Positions 9,179 to 18,056 of a stretch of DNA of 64,000 nucleotides are shown one piece after another. The notes beneath the pieces are model-generated. The model ran no database searches and was not told where the DNA came from. It saw only the letters and a program-made list of their open reading frames with translations. Source of the DNA: JAAGZL01 sp050291725. GTDB lineage: Bacteria; Pseudomonadota; Gammaproteobacteria; Chromatiales; Chromatiaceae. Positions within the stretch are counted from its first letter, which is position 1, and each line of letters opens with the position of its first letter. Location of the stretch: positions 52,628 to 116,627 of the forward strand of contig JBNKKH010000021.1 of assembly GCA_050291725.1 (NCBI GenBank). Reading direction: 5' to 3'. Position numbers and translations under genes: made by a program.

Positions 9179-10446
9179 GCATTTACCATGTCGTCAGCCA
9201 GACGATTCAAACAATCATCATCTGGGAAGTACTTTAGAAAATGCCAAAGACTTCCCTTGCTTGAATCCATATTTTCATGGCTTGAGAATTCACTGATTAA
9301 AGATGAAAACGCAGCCTGGTTGTCTTGGCATGACAAGAACCAATCACAAGGATTATCACCCAGAGCCTGGGTAAAATCGGCTTCACGCTTAGGCATAACT
9401 AATATTTGCTCATACATTTCATTCATTGCAGAACCCATGATCTCTGAATTATAGTTATTCTTTATCATGCTTGATGCGGCATTCGCCAACCGCGCCATTT
9501 GATCAGGATTCCCACTTAACCACGAAATACTATCAGATAAATCTTGCGGGTTATTCACTACCAATCCATTTACTCCATGCTCAACTATTACTGTTTCTGC
9601 AGGATTGTCTAACACGATAGGAACAACACCAAGTGACATCGCCTCCAACAGCACATTTTCTGCTGTACCATAGTGTGTAGGATTAAGAAGATAAATAAAA
9701 ACATCCAATGATTCTAATTCATCAATAGGGTTATCTGTGTAACCTAAGAACTCTACCAACCCAGGCTTGCCTGCCTGCTTACACTGTTTTATAAGATCAT
9801 AGCGGTTTAACTCATCCCCCCATATATTTAACTTAAAACCATCTATATCTATTGCTGCTAGAAATTCTATTACCCTGGGATGCAGCTTAGAGAAATTTAG
9901 ACTTCCCATATAACCTGCTCGTATACTAGGGCTCTTCTTAACAGCCCTAGATTCATATTTTGGGAACCCGACCCCACTTGAAACCACGTTGAGTTTTGCC
10001 CTTATCTCATCATCTAAAGTTACAATATTTTTTGCTTGGTATGAACAAGATGAAGTAAATAGAAAACGATCAGATAACTCAATTAGTCCCGTGGGTATTA
10101 TCGGTGTAAACAACCCAGAAATGTGGCACCAAACAAGCAAGCGTAAATTTGGGAAATCACTCTCGCATAGAAACTTGAATGTAGCAGGGTGATTCCACCA
10201 CTCCAGCTGAACAATGTCAGCTTCTTCTAATTCACTAGCTACTATATCCGAATCTGGCGTTATGTAGACCCGACAACCAAGTTTGGATATTTTATCTAAA
10301 AATTGACTCTTCTCCGGCTTCTCTAATAACAGAAAAACATGTTCGAGATTGAAATTATTAGATGCCTCAACAAGTGTGCTCAGCGCCTTACCCACACCAG
10401 CTCCCAGATGCGGAGTAACATGAAGTATCTTTATAGCCTTACTCAT
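9175..10446 (-). CDS. Family 4 (GT-B) glycosyltransferase
   Basis: A 423-residue GT-B retaining glycosyltransferase. The N-terminal domain begins ILHVTPHLGAGVGKALSTL. The C-terminal donor domain contains VEFLGYTDNPIDELESLDVF and ENVLLEAMSLGVVPIVLDN, the E-x7-E segment that contacts the nucleotide sugar. About 70 residues after the GT domain (rich in W, D and F) match nothing I recognise and may bind a partner. Its start codon overlaps the radical SAM gene stop (TAATG) and its end overlaps the first FkbM gene. Confidence 0.82.
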   Translation of the reverse strand: MSKAIKILHVTPHLGAGVGKALSTLVEASNNFNLEHVFLLLEKPEKSQFLDKISKLGCRVYITPDSDIVASELEEADIVQLEWWNHPATFKFLCESDFPNLRLLVWCHISGLFTPIIPTGLIELSDRFLFTSSCSYQAKNIVTLDDEIRAKLNVVSSGVGFPKYESRAVKKSPSIRAGYMGSLNFSKLHPRVIEFLAAIDIDGFKLNIWGDELNRYDLIKQCKQAGKPGLVEFLGYTDNPIDELESLDVFIYLLNPTHYGTAENVLLEAMSLGVVPIVLDNPAETVIVEHGVNGLVVNNPQDLSDSISWLSGNPDQMARLANAASSMIKNNYNSEIMGSAMNEMYEQILVMPKREADFTQALGDNPCDWFLSCQDNQAAFSSLISEFSSHENMDSSKGSLWHFLKYFPDDDCLNRLADDMVNA

Positions 10447-11468
10447 TAATTCTCATTTATTTGATTACGAACCTTCAACAGCAACTGTTCCTTATAGGCA
10501 TCAATATTATCAGGGAGACAATGTGTTAACTGTCCACACTGAGAACATACAGAATTTTCTCTTCTAAGCCCCTTAAGGTGCTGTATTCGCAACTCATTAA
10601 ATACATCTGAGTTCCAGATCTCTCGTAGATTTTGCGTATTTACATCGCCAACAATGAGCTTCCTAGCCCAATCAAGAAAGCAAGAGCTGACTTCTCCACC
10701 CGCATTTACAGACATAGAGTAGAAAATATAGGGACATGTATCTGTAGAGGTAATAGGTTGTTGATATATCCCTTGGGTAATTTCAAATCCTGTACGACTT
10801 TCTATATCAAATTCAGGCCAGCATGGGGCAAAGTTCTCAATAAAAATACGATCACAGTAATCGCCAAAGACATCATAAAACTCTTGTTCCTGTGATTTTG
10901 ATATTAGTTCACGCGGAATTTTTATAACTATTTCACAATCACCCTTATTGTCGTATAACCACTTAACATTATTCACAAAAGTATCGAAATCAAAATCAAA
11001 CTTCGTGAATTCTAGATACTGGGATCGAGTCATACCATCGACGGAAATATTAATTTTATCTAAACCTGCTTCCAGTAATGGCCCCACTCTGCTTGGATCA
11101 ATTAGCGCCCCATTAGTAGTTGTATCAACAAAGGGAACCAATCCACTTTGCTTGGCATACTCAACCATACTCGCAAGATTCTTATTAAGTAGTGGTTCAC
11201 CATCCTTATACAGACGGAGCACCTTTATTTTTTCAGGAAAAAGAGAGAGATCATCAATTATTTTCTTATATAGCTCATATTGCATGACCCCCTGATATCG
11301 CCCTGTTTCCCTGATCAGCCCTCTATCTCCAGTTGGGCAAAATGTGCATTGAAAATTACAGTAACTTGCAGGGTCTACAAATAAAACAAAAGGAGTTGAT
11401 AGAGGAATCACATCCTGCAAGGGGGTACGATCATCAAGATTAATTCGAGGTTTAAGCTTTGCTTTCAT
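10446..11468 (-). CDS. Radical SAM protein with SPASM-type C-terminus
   Basis: About 340 residues from the ATG at 11468, one base after the upstream stop. In-frame ATGs at 11483 and 11519 would overlap the epimerase gene. Near residue 37 the radical SAM cluster motif is CNFQCTFC (C-x3-C-x2-C). LRLYKDGEPLLN follows as the GGE-like motif. The C-terminus holds additional cysteines (CPYIF, SCFLDW, CSQCGQLTHC) that fit an auxiliary-cluster SPASM domain. The chemistry is unknown. In glycan clusters such enzymes may epimerise, dehydrogenate or dehydrate a sugar, or act on a peptide. Confidence 0.78.
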   Translation of the reverse strand: MKAKLKPRINLDDRTPLQDVIPLSTPFVLFVDPASYCNFQCTFCPTGDRGLIRETGRYQGVMQYELYKKIIDDLSLFPEKIKVLRLYKDGEPLLNKNLASMVEYAKQSGLVPFVDTTTNGALIDPSRVGPLLEAGLDKINISVDGMTRSQYLEFTKFDFDFDTFVNNVKWLYDNKGDCEIVIKIPRELISKSQEQEFYDVFGDYCDRIFIENFAPCWPEFDIESRTGFEITQGIYQQPITSTDTCPYIFYSMSVNAGGEVSSCFLDWARKLIVGDVNTQNLREIWNSDVFNELRIQHLKGLRRENSVCSQCGQLTHCLPDNIDAYKEQLLLKVRNQINEN

Positions 11469-11469
11469 T

Positions 11470-12300
11470 TCAATTGCCAACATTCCGAACAGGAATCCCC
11501 CAAAATGCCATTGGTTCATAATCCGGATATGCGTAATACCCCCTGTTAAGGCTTATATCCCACTCATTTTCTTTAATCCATTTCTCAACAATAGCACGTA
11601 CCGAAATTGGCTTTCCAGAGCATATATTAACTGCCCCATAATCCCCCTGCTTTAGGGCATATGCAACTATTTGCTGCGCAACATCTTCTACTGGTAAATA
11701 GTCGCGCAGTTGCTCTCCGTTTGACATATTAAATACTCTGTCCCCCTTCTCAGCGGCATGCTTTAGTTGGGAAAATAGTGAACTAGCCGACTGGCCATCT
11801 CCATACATAAAGAAAAGCCTAGCCCATGTTAGAAAAAAAGGGTGAGATTGTTTTAGAAAATCTAGCTGTCGTCGTAGAGTATCTTTAGCATAACCATACG
11901 GCGTACAAGGACTGGTAGCCATATCTGCTGATAAAGGACCAGATTGCATCCCATACTCAAGACATGTCCCTGTCACCACAAGATTCTCGAGACCATGTGA
12001 AACCAACTGCTTTAAAAATTGATATTGCAAGGGCAACTCATTTTCGTAGTGGGTAAGTGAATTATAGTCTTGCAGACCGCTCCAAGCTAAATGAATCAAC
12101 ACATCTGGTGATCCTACTGCCTCATACGGATTTGCAGGTGGATTACCGATATCCACCTGCAACCACTCACCTCTTTTCAGAATAGGTAGATCATCACCAG
12201 CTGATTGCGAAATAGCACAAACCATGACGTCATGTAATGCCAACTCAGACAAGACGTGACGCCCTATAAACCCTGTAGCACCTGTAACAGCAATCTTCAT
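11470..12300 (-). CDS. NAD-dependent epimerase/dehydratase (SDR), probable nucleotide-sugar reductase
   Basis: A 276-residue extended SDR starting MKIAVTGATGFIGRHVLSEL, whose ATG shares a base with the preceding stop (TAATG). GATGFIG is the NAD(P) binding loop. YGYAKDTLRRQL near residue 135 supplies the catalytic Y-x3-K. Length and place next to rfbG, an epimerase and a C-methyltransferase suggest it reduces the 4-keto group of a CDP-4-keto-6-deoxy sugar in the final step. Epimerase activity cannot be excluded. Confidence 0.82.
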   Translation of the reverse strand: MKIAVTGATGFIGRHVLSELALHDVMVCAISQSAGDDLPILKRGEWLQVDIGNPPANPYEAVGSPDVLIHLAWSGLQDYNSLTHYENELPLQYQFLKQLVSHGLENLVVTGTCLEYGMQSGPLSADMATSPCTPYGYAKDTLRRQLDFLKQSHPFFLTWARLFFMYGDGQSASSLFSQLKHAAEKGDRVFNMSNGEQLRDYLPVEDVAQQIVAYALKQGDYGAVNICSGKPISVRAIVEKWIKENEWDISLNRGYYAYPDYEPMAFWGIPVRNVGN

Positions 12301-13526
12301 TAAAATATGCTCAATTTCGGTACCGCCGTAATAAACTTTCCTCCCCATGAACGGACATAGTCTAGTTTATCCATTACTTCAGACTTTAAATTCCATGGAA
12401 GAATTACAACATAGTCAGGTTTTGCATTAACAAGTTCTTTTTCTTCTACAATAGGTATACGACTACCAGGAAGATACTTACCCTGTTTAAATCTATTTTG
12501 ATCAACAACAAATGCAATTAAATCGTGGCGGATACCTGCGTAGTTAATAAGCGTATTCCCCTTCGCTGCGGCACCATAAGCAACCACACTTTGACCCTGA
12601 CGCTTAGCGTCAAGTAAAAAAGTCAGGAAATCGTCCTTTACCCCATCTGCCCTAGACTGGAAATCTGCATAATAATCAGCTGTACGCATTCCAAACTGTA
12701 TCTCTCGTGCTAACATATCATCAACTCGAGCATGACGGACTCTCTTCCCAGCATCTATTCTTTGGGCAAACACCCGCAAGCTACCCCCATGCGTCGAATG
12801 TTCCTCAACATCAAAAATCGCAAGCCCATTGGATACAAATATAGACTCTACTGCAGACAGCGATAGGTAAGAAAAATGCTCATGATAAATAGTATCAAAC
12901 TGGTTCTCAGCCATTAATTTTAATAACTGAGGAAACTCAAAAGTTGCTATACCATGTGGTTTAAGCAGTAGAGCAATACCAGACACAAAGTCATTTATAT
13001 CTGGGACATGGGCAAGCACATTGTTAGCAATAACCAAATCGGCATGTCTGCCCTCAGAAGCAAACTGCTTCGCGAGCTGCATGCCAAAGAACTCTTCAAT
13101 TATGTGAATACCCTTTTCCCGAGCGGCCCTGGCAGTGCGCGCTGTTGGCTCCACCCCAGTGCACGGAATATTATGTTTTTTAACGTATTGTAGTAAGTAT
13201 CCATCATTAGCAGCAATTTCTATCACATAACACTGGGATGTCAACTTCAAGTACGAAACCATACTAGCCACGTAACGCTCACAGTGTTCCAGCCAGCTCT
13301 TGGAATAACCACTGAAATATGCATAATCATCATTGAACAGCTCATCTGCCGCAGCAAAATCGTCAGTTTGTACTAACCAGCATTTTTCACAAATCAACAC
13401 CCGCAAAGGAAACCATTTTTCTGGTGTTTTTAAGGTGTTTTTACTAAGGTAGGCATTCGAGGGTGGTGCACTGCCCAGGTCTACTAGTTTTAGGTTAAGT
13501 TCAACTCCACAATGTCTACACCTCAT
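12300..13526 (-). CDS. Nucleotide-sugar C-methyltransferase
   Basis: A 408-residue member of the NovU/TylCIII-type sugar C-methyltransferases. Order of parts: N-terminal zinc domain (CRHCG at residue 3; CEKCWLVQ near 47), the family stretch DYAYFSGYSKSWLEHC, the SAM domain (VIEIAANDGYLLQYV near residue 102, then GVEPTA), the catalytic region YHEHFSYLSL near 212, and a C-terminal Rossmann-like domain starting VVAYGAAAKGNTLINY. Family members methylate carbon 3 (or 5) of a 4-keto sugar nucleotide. With rfbF, rfbG and a 3,5-epimerase upstream, the expected substrate is a CDP-4-keto-6-deoxyhexose. Confidence 0.9.
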   Translation of the reverse strand: MRCRHCGVELNLKLVDLGSAPPSNAYLSKNTLKTPEKWFPLRVLICEKCWLVQTDDFAAADELFNDDYAYFSGYSKSWLEHCERYVASMVSYLKLTSQCYVIEIAANDGYLLQYVKKHNIPCTGVEPTARTARAAREKGIHIIEEFFGMQLAKQFASEGRHADLVIANNVLAHVPDINDFVSGIALLLKPHGIATFEFPQLLKLMAENQFDTIYHEHFSYLSLSAVESIFVSNGLAIFDVEEHSTHGGSLRVFAQRIDAGKRVRHARVDDMLAREIQFGMRTADYYADFQSRADGVKDDFLTFLLDAKRQGQSVVAYGAAAKGNTLINYAGIRHDLIAFVVDQNRFKQGKYLPGSRIPIVEEKELVNAKPDYVVILPWNLKSEVMDKLDYVRSWGGKFITAVPKLSIF

Positions 13527-14086
13527 ATCACAACCCCGGCAAAGGTTTCCTCTATGTAAGGGAAACCTGCATCACGCTGAGATAGCTCAGCGATAGGTAA
13601 CGGCCACTCTATCGCCAGCCGAGGGTCTCGGACATTCAGCCCGCCTTCAGCATCTGGTTTGTAAGCAGCAGTATGCATATAGAGCATTTCACAATCACTG
13701 CTTAGCGTCTGGTACCCATGGGCAAAACCCTCTGGAACAACAAGAGTCTTACTATTTTCCGCGCTAAGTACTTCGCCGTGCCAGCACAAGAAAGTTGGTG
13801 AGTCAGATCGCAAATCTACAGCAACATCAAAAACCTCACCGCGCAAACAGCTGACAAATTTCATCTCAGTGAATGGTGGATACTGAAAGTGCATGCCTCG
13901 CGCAACACCTAGAGACTGAGTATAAGTATGATTGATCTGCTTAAGCTCCCTACCAGAAAGAAAGCTCTGTAACTCATCCAAACAGAACAATCTCTCTAGA
14001 TACCCTCGGTCATCACTAATTGGTTTACGTTGCAATAGATGCAATCCAACAATAGAAGTGGTATGAATATGAAAGCATTTGCTCAT
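13523..14086 (-). CDS. dTDP-4-dehydrorhamnose 3,5-epimerase-like protein (RmlC family)
   Basis: A 187-residue cupin-fold protein with the RmlC landmarks RKPISDDRGYLERLF, INHTYTQSLGVARGMHFQYPP (catalytic His in RGMHFQ), FVSCLRGEVFDVAVDLR and LVVPEGFAHGYQTLS. Because it sits directly after CDP-glucose 4,6-dehydratase and no rmlA, rmlB or rmlD is visible, it probably epimerises the CDP-4-keto-6-deoxy intermediate and is not part of dTDP-rhamnose synthesis. Four-base overlaps (ATGA) link it to both neighbours. Confidence 0.85.
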   Translation of the reverse strand: MSKCFHIHTTSIVGLHLLQRKPISDDRGYLERLFCLDELQSFLSGRELKQINHTYTQSLGVARGMHFQYPPFTEMKFVSCLRGEVFDVAVDLRSDSPTFLCWHGEVLSAENSKTLVVPEGFAHGYQTLSSDCEMLYMHTAAYKPDAEGGLNVRDPRLAIEWPLPIAELSQRDAGFPYIEETFAGVVI

Positions 14087-15141
14087 AGCAGCATTATTGC
14101 CTCATAGTCACGGACCTGTTGTAGACTAGTGGCAGCCATATCCTCACCTTTTCTCCAGGCCTTATGCCATAGCAACGTCATATCGAGCGCAACATTCAGA
14201 GACCAACGCGGGGACCACTCAAGCTGAGTTTTTGCTTTAGATATATCAAGTCTAAGGGTATGTGCCTCATGCAGAGTTGGCAGACTAGTACCCTCCCATG
14301 AACCATTTGCCCCCTTACTGCTCAGATAATCAATGAGCCACTCAACCGTATGAACATCTCCCACCTCAGGACCAAAATTCCAAGCACCAGCAAGTTCTTC
14401 TTCCCCAGAGTAAAGACGCTCTGCCAGCATCAGATAACCAGCAAGTGGTTCCAGTACATGCTGCCATGGGCGTACCGCCTGTGGAGAACGAATTTTCAGT
14501 GGCTGACCAGCATCCATAGCACGGAAAAAATCAGGAATCAGACGATCTTCTGCCCAGTCTCCCCCTCCAATTACATTACCAGCCCGAACACTAGCCAACT
14601 GCAGACCACTCTTTTCAAAAAAAGAGGAACGGTATGCCGCTGTTATAAATTCTGTACAGGCTTTACTGCTTGAATATGGGTCAAAACCACCTAACTTATC
14701 AGTTTCACGATAAGGCCAAACCCATTCGAGATTTTCATAGCATTTATCTGAGGTTACGTTTACCAGAGCCCTAATCCCAGGAATCTGACGTGCACATTCA
14801 AGTAGATTCACTGTCCCCATTATATTGGTCGAATATGTTTCTACTGGGTGCTTGTATGAATAACGGACCAAGGGTTGCGCAGCCAAGTGAAAAACCACTT
14901 CTGGCTGCGCCTCTTCAACAGCCTTAAATAGCAGTGCATCATCACGCAAATCTGCAACCGTATTGCTGGCTAGACATGACTGCAGATTGGTAACAGAAAA
15001 AAAAGCGGGTTCAGTTGGTGGTTCTAACGCATAGCCGTGAACCTCTGCTCCCATGTCAGACAACCATAAGGTTAACCAGCCCCCCTTAAAACCGGTATGC
15101 CCGGTAATAAAAACCCGCTTATTTCGCCAAAATTCTCTCAC
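14083..15141 (-). CDS. rfbG: CDP-glucose 4,6-dehydratase
   Basis: Converts CDP-D-glucose to CDP-4-keto-6-deoxy-D-glucose with bound NAD. The best start is the GTG at 15141, which overlaps the rfbF stop (TAGTG), has GGAAAG upstream and gives VREFWRNKRVFITG, the usual N-terminus. A frame-open ATG at 15177 is less likely. GHTGFKGGWLTLWL is the NAD loop with the family's GFKG. YRETDKLGGFDPYSSSKACTE carries the catalytic Y-x3-K-like region and the DPYSSSKA motif that separates RfbG from dTDP-glucose dehydratases. NVIGGGDWAEDRLIPD is also diagnostic. About 352 residues. Confidence 0.93.
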   Translation of the reverse strand: MREFWRNKRVFITGHTGFKGGWLTLWLSDMGAEVHGYALEPPTEPAFFSVTNLQSCLASNTVADLRDDALLFKAVEEAQPEVVFHLAAQPLVRYSYKHPVETYSTNIMGTVNLLECARQIPGIRALVNVTSDKCYENLEWVWPYRETDKLGGFDPYSSSKACTEFITAAYRSSFFEKSGLQLASVRAGNVIGGGDWAEDRLIPDFFRAMDAGQPLKIRSPQAVRPWQHVLEPLAGYLMLAERLYSGEEELAGAWNFGPEVGDVHTVEWLIDYLSSKGANGSWEGTSLPTLHEAHTLRLDISKAKTQLEWSPRWSLNVALDMTLLWHKAWRKGEDMAATSLQQVRDYEAIMLL

Positions 15142-15914
15142 TACCACACTTTCCAGGGAGCTTGTCCTGATACCCATAGGTCCTCTAGCATATTCTTATC
15201 CCTAAGGGTGTCCATAGGCTGCCAGAAACCAGGATGTTGGAAAGCCATTAGCTCACCTTGCTTAGCCAGGTTATGCAAAACTTCACCTTCCCAACTGGAT
15301 TCATCACCCTGAATTAGATCCAAGCATTTTGGAGAAAGCACGAAGAAACCACCATTTATTACGCCACCATCACCACGTGGTTTTTCTGTGAAACCAGTAA
15401 CAACATGGTTATCTGTTTGTAATGCTCCATAACGCCCAGGGGGCTGTACTGCTGTAACTGTTGATAATTTTCCATGTTCTTCATGAAAAGCAATCTCGGC
15501 AGCAATATCAATGTCGGCAACACCGTCGCCATAAGTAAAACAGAAGGCCTCATCATCTCTAATATATTCTGCTACTCTTCCTAAGCGACCACCAGTATTA
15601 GTTTCGTCTCCAGTATCTACCAGAGTGACGCGCCAAGGTTCTGCGTAATGTTGATGGACCTCCATTTTATTCAGCTCCATATCAAATGTGATATCCGACA
15701 TATGAAGAAAATAGTTGGCAAAATACTCCTTAATGACATAACCCTTATATCCTAAACAGATTATGAAATCATTTATGCCATGAGACGAGTATATTTTCAT
15801 GATGTGCCACAGTATTGGCTTGCCTCCAATTTCCACCATAGGCTTGGGACGGGAACCAGTCTCTTCACTAATCCTAGTTCCTAGCCCACCAGCAAGAATC
15901 ACAGCTTTCATCAT
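15141..15914 (-). CDS. rfbF: Glucose-1-phosphate cytidylyltransferase
   Basis: A 257-residue nucleotidyltransferase forming CDP-glucose from CTP and glucose-1-phosphate. MKAVILAGGLGTRISEETG opens with the G-x-G-T-R signature. RPKPMVEIGGKPILWHIMKIYS is almost identical to the family pattern. FCFTYGDGVADIDI holds the metal-binding acidic pair. ATGs at 15914 and 15911 are adjacent and either may be used. It is the first gene of the long minus-strand glycan operon. A TATAAT-like box on the minus strand (15935-15940) lies 21 bases upstream, without a convincing -35. Confidence 0.93.
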   Translation of the reverse strand: MMKAVILAGGLGTRISEETGSRPKPMVEIGGKPILWHIMKIYSSHGINDFIICLGYKGYVIKEYFANYFLHMSDITFDMELNKMEVHQHYAEPWRVTLVDTGDETNTGGRLGRVAEYIRDDEAFCFTYGDGVADIDIAAEIAFHEEHGKLSTVTAVQPPGRYGALQTDNHVVTGFTEKPRGDGGVINGGFFVLSPKCLDLIQGDESSWEGEVLHNLAKQGELMAFQHPGFWQPMDTLRDKNMLEDLWVSGQAPWKVW

Positions 15915-16337
15915 ACGAATACTCAGTTTCTAAGATTATAAATACTGCCACATTTTTCTTTTTTAATCCGGGCTATGAAAAATCAAACAGTAACGCCCTA
16001 TCCTTAACCGGGTTACACACTTGGAAGAGCAACCTAAAGTTAAAATTAACAAGTATGTAAGCCAGCAGTTTTCTGTATGCTTGTAACCAAACAAAAAAAA
16101 CTTTTAACCTAATTGCACAACCTTCCATTCTAAGTTATTGTAACATTTCACAATTAACCATCAACATTAGGCTATAATACACGTTATTTATATACTTGAT
16201 ATTAGTCATAATTACACAGTTAAGAATAATGCGACATTTCCAGCAATGTCGCCTAAACTGGATTCACAAATATATTTTTATGTATCAACAATAGCACCAA
16301 CGTAAACAGGATCGCCTTACATTTAGACAATAGTCAT
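15915..16337 (+). other. Divergent intergenic region between rfbF and pilB, with a hairpin in the pilB leader
   Basis: This 423-base AT-rich spacer holds no convincing ORF. On the plus strand a TATAAT box at 16173-16178 could serve pilB, though no good -35 lies 16-18 bases upstream, so it may be an activator-dependent promoter. A perfect 8-bp hairpin follows at 16231-16252 (GCGACATT, six-base loop, AATGTCGC) with no T-run after it, so it is not an ordinary terminator and would lie in the pilB leader RNA. No pilA is present here, unlike many gammaproteobacteria where pilA lies next to pilB. Confidence 0.5.
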
Positions 16338-18053
16338 ATGACAGAAGCAAAACAAAACATAAAAATCAGTGGGTTAGCTCATCGTCTGATCAATGACAAG
16401 CTATTATCTGCTGAAGCAGCTGAACGTGCGTACAGCCAAGCAATAGGCCAGCACACTCTATTTGTTACATACCTAGTTGAGCACAATATTCTGGACAGTA
16501 AGCAGATTGCATATGCTGCATCTCAAGAATTCGGCGTTCCACTAATAGACATAAATGCTATTGATCTTGATCAGGCGCCTATCAGCTTGGTTGAGGAGAA
16601 GTTAATCCGCACCCACCACGCACTCCCCCTTTTCCGACGCGGCAATCGTCTTTTCCTGGGAGTATCTGACCCAACCAACATCGCCGGGTTAGACGAGATT
16701 AAATTCCACACCGGGCTAACCACAGAAGCCATTGTTGTAGAGGAGGAAAAGCTCTCTCGCTATATCGAATCAGCCATGGATGCCGCAGAAACAACCATGG
16801 AAGATTTAATGGACGCAGATCTGGATAATCTCGACATTAATGTAGCCGACAGTGATACCACATCTGAAGGTGACATGGATATTGACGACGCCCCAGTGGT
16901 TCGTTTCGTCAATAAAATATTGCTGGACGCAATTAAACTAGGTGCATCAGACATACACTTTGAACCATATGAGAAAAGCTTTCGCGTACGTTTCCGTCAA
17001 GATGGCATGCTAAATGAGGTTGCTTCTCCCCCGATTAACATATCGCCAAGGCTAATTGCTCGCCTAAAAGTAATGTCCCGCATGAACATTGCTGAGCGCA
17101 GAGTCCCTCAGGATGGACGCATAAAGATGATGCTGTCCAAGAATCGTTCCATTGATTTCCGCGTAAATACCTGCCCTACCCTATATGGAGAAAAGGTGGT
17201 TTTGCGTATTCTTGACCCTACATCCGCCCAGATAGGCATAGAATCCTTAGGATTTGAGCCCGAACAGCAAAAACTGTTTGAAAGTGCTTTAGGAAAACCA
17301 TACGGCATGATCTTGGTTACAGGGCCTACCGGAAGTGGTAAAACCGTAACTCTATATACAGGCCTAAACATATTAAATACCCCCAGTGTGAATATATCTA
17401 CCGTAGAGGACCCGGTCGAAATACAGGTACCAGGGATAAACCAGGTAAACACCAACGTAAAGACTGGACTTACGTTTGCGGAAGCACTAAGAGCGTTTCT
17501 CCGCCAGGATCCTGACATAGTAATGGTAGGTGAGATTCGAGATCTGGAAACTGCTGAAATTGCTGTAAAAGCGGCTCAGACAGGCCACTTGGTATTATCC
17601 ACACTACATACCAATGATGCCCCTCAGACCCTAAGCCGATTGGCCAATATGGGCATACCGCCCTATAACATAGCATCCTCCGTATTGGTAATTATTGCCC
17701 AACGTCTAGCCAGGAAGCTATGCGAACACTGTAAAGTGCCGGATGAGCTCTCTAAAGAGGCCCTCCTAAGTGAGGGTTTTGATAAGCAGACGGTCTCAAA
17801 ACTAAAAATATTTAAGGCATCTGATGAAGGATGTGAACGATGCACTCTCGGTTATAAAGGAAGAGTTGGTATATTTGAAGTGATGCCAATCTCAGAAGAA
17901 ATGGGAAGAATTATTATGGCCAATGGCACCTCCATACAGCTGTCTGAACAGGCTGACAAGGAGGGGGTGCAGAACCTTAGAACTTCCGGGTTAAATAAAG
18001 TAAAAGCAGGCGTAACAAGCCTTGAGGAAATAAACCGGGTAACCAAGGATTAA
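16338..18053 (+). CDS. pilB: Type IV pilus extension ATPase PilB
   Basis: A 571-residue cytoplasmic hexameric ATPase that powers pilus polymerisation. Residues ~10-150 are the MshEN-type N-terminal domain. The ATPase core has Walker A GPTGSGKT at 329-336, the Asp box around VEDPVE (356-361), Walker B VMVGEIRD (395-402) and the His box STLHTNDAP (421-429). A zinc site is formed by C462/C465 and C499/C502. It is followed three bases later by pilC, with which it is surely co-transcribed. Confidence 0.96.
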   Translation: MTEAKQNIKISGLAHRLINDKLLSAEAAERAYSQAIGQHTLFVTYLVEHNILDSKQIAYAASQEFGVPLIDINAIDLDQAPISLVEEKLIRTHHALPLFRRGNRLFLGVSDPTNIAGLDEIKFHTGLTTEAIVVEEEKLSRYIESAMDAAETTMEDLMDADLDNLDINVADSDTTSEGDMDIDDAPVVRFVNKILLDAIKLGASDIHFEPYEKSFRVRFRQDGMLNEVASPPINISPRLIARLKVMSRMNIAERRVPQDGRIKMMLSKNRSIDFRVNTCPTLYGEKVVLRILDPTSAQIGIESLGFEPEQQKLFESALGKPYGMILVTGPTGSGKTVTLYTGLNILNTPSVNISTVEDPVEIQVPGINQVNTNVKTGLTFAEALRAFLRQDPDIVMVGEIRDLETAEIAVKAAQTGHLVLSTLHTNDAPQTLSRLANMGIPPYNIASSVLVIIAQRLARKLCEHCKVPDELSKEALLSEGFDKQTVSKLKIFKASDEGCERCTLGYKGRVGIFEVMPISEEMGRIIMANGTSIQLSEQADKEGVQNLRTSGLNKVKAGVTSLEEINRVTKD

Positions 18054-18056
18054 TTT

